DNA of 64,000 nt from Bryum argenteum (taxonomy: Eukaryota > Streptophyta > Bryopsida > Bryales > Bryaceae), in contig CM073324.1 of the NCBI GenBank assembly GCA_037043015.1, forward strand, positions 15,087,013 to 15,151,012, given 5' to 3'. Below are positions 59,680 through 64,000 of this stretch, piece after piece (position 1 is the first letter of the stretch; each line of letters begins with the position of its first letter). The position numbers were made by a program, and so were the translations under genes. The notes beneath the pieces are model-generated. The model saw only the letters and a program-made list of their open reading frames with translations, did no database searches and was not told the origin of the DNA.

Positions 59680-60909
59680 TTCTTTCAAATGTTGATACAT
59701 ACTTGTGCTCGATATTACACGAGTACTTCCGGTTTTTGCACTTACCAATATTCGGAATAATCGGAACATTGTAAATAAGCTAAAAAGTAGTAAGAGAAAA
59801 AAATATGGCCTATACATTCGTAACCATGGTGAAAAGTTCTATGATGATCATCCAGCTACTTTGTAAGGCTATGCAATGATTTAAGTTTATATTGTAGTGA
59901 TACAATGTCAGTGTGAACTTTATTCGATGTAATTAGTGAAATTTAATCCCTAATGGTGAGTGAGGCTCAAATTGGGTCAATTGCACTTTTGGTCAGCGTC
60001 TGACTTACTTTTTCTAGATTGTATGAAGTTGAAACTTTTTGGAGGTTTTAAAGTTTCTCGATAGCTTTCCGAAAACCCATTTCGTGTTCATACATTAGGA
60101 GATATCACGGTCAAATTTTGAAAACAATGTTTGAAATATGCCCAAAATTGCCCAAACTTCGGTATAAGCTCATCGATTCTGCCCAAAATTGATTAACATG
60201 CAAAAACTTCAAAAAGTCACCAAAAATTGAGATTTTACTTTTTTTCCAGGTTATGTTTTTTAACACATGTAGAAAAGATTGTAAGGCTTGCTCTCACCGT
60301 TTGGATTTTTGATCAAATAATTTTGTAACATGCATGTTTGATTGTTTGAATTTCGACATACCTCCATGTGAAAGATCAAGCATAATTTATTCAAGTTTTA
60401 TAAACCCAATGAGGGTAAAAATCACATAGACATATTTCTTACTCACCTAGGAACAAGAATTTGAAGAGCCTCATGTCAAATTTCATTTCAAAAATGGTTT
60501 TTTCAGCCCCAAAACTTTATTGTGCCATTCTACAACATAGAAATAAACTTTTTGAATGTTTTAATCTCACAAATTGTGAGGAATTTGAACCTAAGATCTG
60601 CTATACATGTTTCATGTCCAAGTTAGGTACTAGATCCTACGATTACAAACTTCAAAGCTTGTCAAGATTCACAAATTTACATCTTGCATCAAAAGAGGGA
60701 AACTTCGAATGTTTTTGGCTGGTTAGAGGCATATTACTTCTAGGGGTTAAATTGTGAAGATGCTATTTTGGCAATTTTGTTTGGCTCATCTAGTTGTTGG
60801 TTCTCATTACATTGACCCCAAACTTGTGCTCTGTGGCAAATGATGAAGATCACAAATCCAATCTGGCAAATGATTATATTAATTTTGCATGCGGAGGCTA
60901 AGATTTCTC

Positions 60910-60974
<65 letters not shown>

Positions 60975-61888
60975 GAAAATGTAAAATTTCTTGAAGCACA
61001 TCATAGATCCAAACCCCAATGAGTTCCACTACAATAGTTTTTGTTCATCTTGTGATATGTAGGTTAGGATATGTATGAACTTGGTGGGGAAATTGATTTT
61101 CACCACTAAGTTTGGGATGGAATGGTATGATTCCTCTATGCCAGAGACACCAAAATATCAACCCTTACAAAATTCTAAATTTTTTAGAAATTGTTTTTTT
61201 TTTTTTTTTTTTTTTTTTTAGAAAATTGTTAGTGATTGTGAGGTTTTAATTATGAAAAATACATCTATTTGTGATATATTTTCGCAATCAGAATTGTTAG
61301 GTTGATGTTTAGAAACAACTAAATGATAAAAAAAAGGTGGCTACTTGAAAAAAACAATAAGGTCATATAGGAACAAGGTTCAAATCTCTCCGTCTTTTGT
61401 TGCACATAGTATATATTTGATATTATGCAACTAATTAATAAGAGAAAGAGATGTGAACAGAATTCAATTACCCCAATTGCAACTTGAAAACTCATTCTCT
61501 AGTCATAAGTCAAAGGTCTGACTAGAGAATGAGTTTTGCAATTTGGCTTGCAAGTGCATCAAGTTAAGTCTGAAAAAAATTAGGAATAGAACTACCAATT
61601 TAATTCTCAACAAAATACATGTAACAAAAATAATTTAATAATGTTAAAAATAACTAAATTCTAAAGAAAAATGTCAACACATGAAAAATACAAGCAAACT
61701 TCAATCTCTACTAAGTAAGTTACAAATAAGATTTAACTCTAAAAACTTCACTATGGTAGTATATGACCATAGAAAACGTGCTCATGTGCGAACTACAATT
61801 AATACCAAACCTACCAAAGTGTAAGTTATATATACTTGAATGTCATTATATTCAAAATTATAATACTCTCATCACCACTTAATACAAG
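59680..61888. other. Intergenic region with long T-tracts
   Basis: T-runs lie at 60915-60968 and about 61193-61219. GGGG followed by TTAA at 60743-60750 looks like a TTAA-element end. A hairpin with perfect 19-bp arms (AAAACTCATTCTCTAGTCA, 13-base loop) spans 61487-61537. No gene was recognised. Confidence 0.45.
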
Positions 61889-62050
61889 CAATGTTGTCTT
61901 ATCAAACAAAATCCCTATTCATTTGCTAGACATAATTCAGATGAGATGTACATTTGATACATTGAAGACTGTCTTAGATGTACATTTTATCTAAATTGTG
62001 TTTGACAAATGAATAGGAATTTTGTCCCATAAGACAACCCTGAATACAAG
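61881..62050. mobile_element. hAT-type MITE (copy 3), with 8-bp target duplication
   Basis: The element spans 61889-62042 (154 bp), beginning CAATGTTGTCTTATCA and ending TAAGACAACCCTG. AATACAAG is repeated directly on both sides (61881-61888 and 62043-62050). It is collinear with the copy at 4424. Confidence 0.85.
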
Positions 62051-62140
62051 TACCGAACTTAATTGATGCACTTGCAACCTTTTGGAAAGATGATTAAAGC
62101 TTGCAACATATGAAATGAAAGGGGGAGTGAATTCAAGAAA

Positions 62141-62389
62141 CCTTGTTAAAATGGCACTATGCCATGTGTCATTTTGTCTCACCAAATCTTACATTTGTGC
62201 TCATACAGAATGGTGTATTCTGTAATATCACAATTTTTTTTTGTAATATCACTTCTTTGTATACATTGTTACTCATTTCCCTAATATCACCTTCGAATCT
62301 GTTATATCACATGGTTTTTGAACTACACTTTAGAAAATTGAGGTGTGCCATTTTACCGGGATAATGCCATTTTAACGGAATTTGGGGAT
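62141..62389. mobile_element. MITE related to the element at 24461
   Basis: The right end reads GCCATTTTAACGGAATTTGG, complementary to the left TTGTTAAAATGGCAC and like the ends at 24461-24808. The interior has the same TAATATCAC words. It stops at the 3' edge of the aldo/keto reductase relic. Confidence 0.55.
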
Positions 62390-62528
62390 ACCAAGCTTGA
62401 AGTGTAGCGAGTTCCTGCAATCTCATCTTGGGGCACCGCAGCTGCCACCACCTTCATCTCCTCCGCACTCAGCTTCACAAATGCAGCACCTATACTCTCG
62501 TCCAAGTTGAGAATCTTGGTAGTACCTG
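62390..62528 (-). pseudogene. Relic of an aldo/keto reductase C-terminal exon
   Basis: The minus strand encodes GTTKILNLDESIGAAFVKLS, then EEMKVVAAAVPQDEIAGTRY, the cofactor loop and C-terminal helices of an aldo/keto reductase. The intact gene at 13906 has [12 protein letters not shown] and QVAGDR at the same places, but the two differ enough to be separate paralogues. The preceding residues of the domain are cut by a CACTA-type element at 62529, and nothing beyond it restores the sequence. The catalytic residues are not present here. Confidence 0.75.
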
Positions 62529-62970
62529 CACTACTAGAAAAGAGGGGCGTAAGCAATGTGACAAACATTGCTTTTTGTGCAAACATTGCTTACTTGGGCA
62601 ATGTCTTGGGGCATGCTTTAGCACCCATTCCAAGAAAATAAGCAATGTCTTCAACCTAAGATATACAATTTAATAGATTTGAGGTTGAAACATTGCTTAT
62701 TTTTTTGGGAAGGGTGCTAAAGCATGCCCATGGTTGTCATATCAGACAAATTACTATCCATTTCATGTCCTACAGGACGAGTTACTATTCATCACATGTA
62801 CTTGAAAGGTAGATTTGATAAATGGTAACTCGTCCTATAGGACATGAAATGAATAGTAATTTGTTCAAAATGACAACCATGAGCATGCCCCAAGACATTA
62901 CCCAAGTAAGCAATGTTTGCACAAAAAACAATGTTTGTCACATTGCTTACCACCCTCTTTTCTAGTAGTG
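62529..62970. mobile_element. CACTA-type MITE containing a nested hAT-type MITE
   Basis: It begins CACTACTAGAAAAGAGG and ends CCTCTTTTCTAGTAGTG, the terminal signature of CACTA (CMC/EnSpm) elements, with long inverted arms (GCAATGTGACAAACATTGC, GGGCAATGTCTTGGGGCATGC). The flanking triplets are CTG and TTG, an imperfect 3-bp duplication. After subtracting the nested element and its extra target copy (161 bp), it is 281 bp. Confidence 0.8.
62721..62889. mobile_element. hAT-type MITE nested in the CACTA element
   Basis: The element spans 62729-62881 (153 bp), with ends CATGGTTGTCATATCAGACA and GACAACCATG and inverted arms containing AGGACGAGTTACT. The 8-bp target AGCATGCC is repeated exactly at 62721-62728 and 62882-62889. 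Its termini resemble, but differ from, the CAGGGTTGTC family. Confidence 0.85.
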
Positions 62971-64000
62971 TTGCATGCAATCACACAATCATCGTCATTT
63001 TGTCGAAGCAAGCCTGCAAAGGTAACATGCTCAATTCCTTTGCAAATTCTATTGTAGCACTTGAGCTCATTGCGGAGTGACCGAGAGAGTCATTCTTGAA
63101 AAATGTTAGAAATTGAATACATATTGTTTTGGACTTGTTTAAGATTAAGTACAAAATGTAGATACACCTCAAATTGCACATTCTAGATGCTACTCGAAAT
63201 CAAACTCCTAGGTGCATCGGAATCAAAGCACATATCTTCCTCTTGGTTGATTGCATACACTGTCCAATTCATGATCTTGTGCAGTTTTTGACACTCGAGT
63301 TTTTTCTTCTCTATCTTAGTTATGATTGAAGGTTGTATGGATGGGAGAGGTTCGGAAAGAATCGAGACTAATCCACAGTCAATAATATTTGTCACAGACT
63401 GAATCCATTTTTCATGTAAGTAAGCCATTTTGTGCTGGTAGTGAATATGATAACAATCGAATTGTTTCACTCGAAGTCCTGGCGCCAGATTGATGTTTGG
63501 AGTGTACAAGATGCAAGTGTCGAATGAAGGATTCAGAAGAGTGTCATTGACAGAAGTTTAAGAACAGTCCAAGACTTTAGCTAGGCAACCAAAAGTTGAT
63601 AATGGCAAGAGCTTCAAGAGGACCCAAACATCACATTCATGAACCGATCAACAAAACCACAATGAGTCAATGACAAAAGATATAAATCTTAAAGACTGGA
63701 TACTGAACAAATCTAGCGACCTCCAGCCATCACCTGTGACTTCACCGGGTGACCCATCACCCATGGATGAAGTGGATGGAAAAAGATGAATGGATCGAGG
63801 AGATGAGGATGCCGAGGGTCAACACTAGATGATGTTCGGTCACCCGGTGTTTCTTACAGTGAACCTCGAGGTGTTCCCGAATCTCTCTAGTTTCAACCAG
63901 AGGTTCAAACAGAGCTTGTTTGGACTAACAGTGCTAAGGCCACGGAACTGGTGTCACCAGCACCTGCCAGTGGATTGCTAACCTCAATTCTGGTAAAATG
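62971..64000. other. Intergenic region to the window end
   Basis: A 108-codon minus-strand frame (63183-63509) has no recognisable domain. ATCACC- and GGGTGACC-type short repeats occur around 63730-63850. No gene is supported. Confidence 0.35.

Noticed and set aside
63183..63509. 108-codon minus-strand gene
   Set aside because: No domain, no splice or start context and AT-rich surroundings.

Overview
The window looks like nuclear DNA of a land plant. GT-AG introns, a group E bZIP factor, Dof-type zinc fingers, a full-length ABCB transporter and a probable organellar L18-family protein all fit. A spore-bearing plant (bryophyte or lycophyte) is my guess, from the odd Dof and ankyrin-like proteins, but the sequence does not prove it. 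Exons are GC-balanced; the spaces between genes are AT-rich and full of small non-autonomous transposons.

Layout. 0.8-2.1 kb: a Ser/Thr kinase-like gene, with a broken tandem copy at 4.27-5.48 kb. 5.5-9.6 kb: AT-rich intergenic DNA. 11.3-13.1 kb: a protein with three Dof-type fingers, probably with a long 5' UTR intron. 13.9-15.8 kb: a five-exon aldo/keto reductase. 16-28.7 kb: a gene-free block with TTAA-flanked MITEs, hAT and Mutator-like MITEs, a tRNA-derived SINE and a 25-bp minisatellite. 29.9-33.5 kb: a six-exon bZIP gene. 33.5-39.6 kb: intergenic DNA with SINE pieces and two more TTAA elements. 39.7-41.4 kb (minus): an unknown protein with ankyrin-like repeats. 45.3-45.9 kb (plus): a ribosomal L18/L5e-family protein. 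46.9-52.1 kb (minus): a 12-exon ABCB transporter whose splicing can be resolved completely. 52.1-64 kb: intergenic DNA with SINE, MITE, tandem and nested elements and the relic of a second aldo/keto reductase gene.

The genes do not form a pathway. The main unusual points are: (i) three Dof-spaced CX2CX21CX2C fingers in one protein; (ii) several MITE families that start with CCC and sit between TTAA tetranucleotides, the signature of piggyBac-type transposition; (iii) a large inverted duplication that gives the divergent ankyrin-like and L18 genes homologous upstream regions up to and including the start codon; (iv) nested transposons (hAT in CACTA) in the aldo/keto reductase relic, read from an exact 8-bp target duplication; and (v) a tandem array of 22-nt units, each beginning GT and ending AG, just after the L18 stop codon.

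Exon borders were placed by eye from frame continuity, GT-AG sites and family resemblance. No alignments or searches were run.
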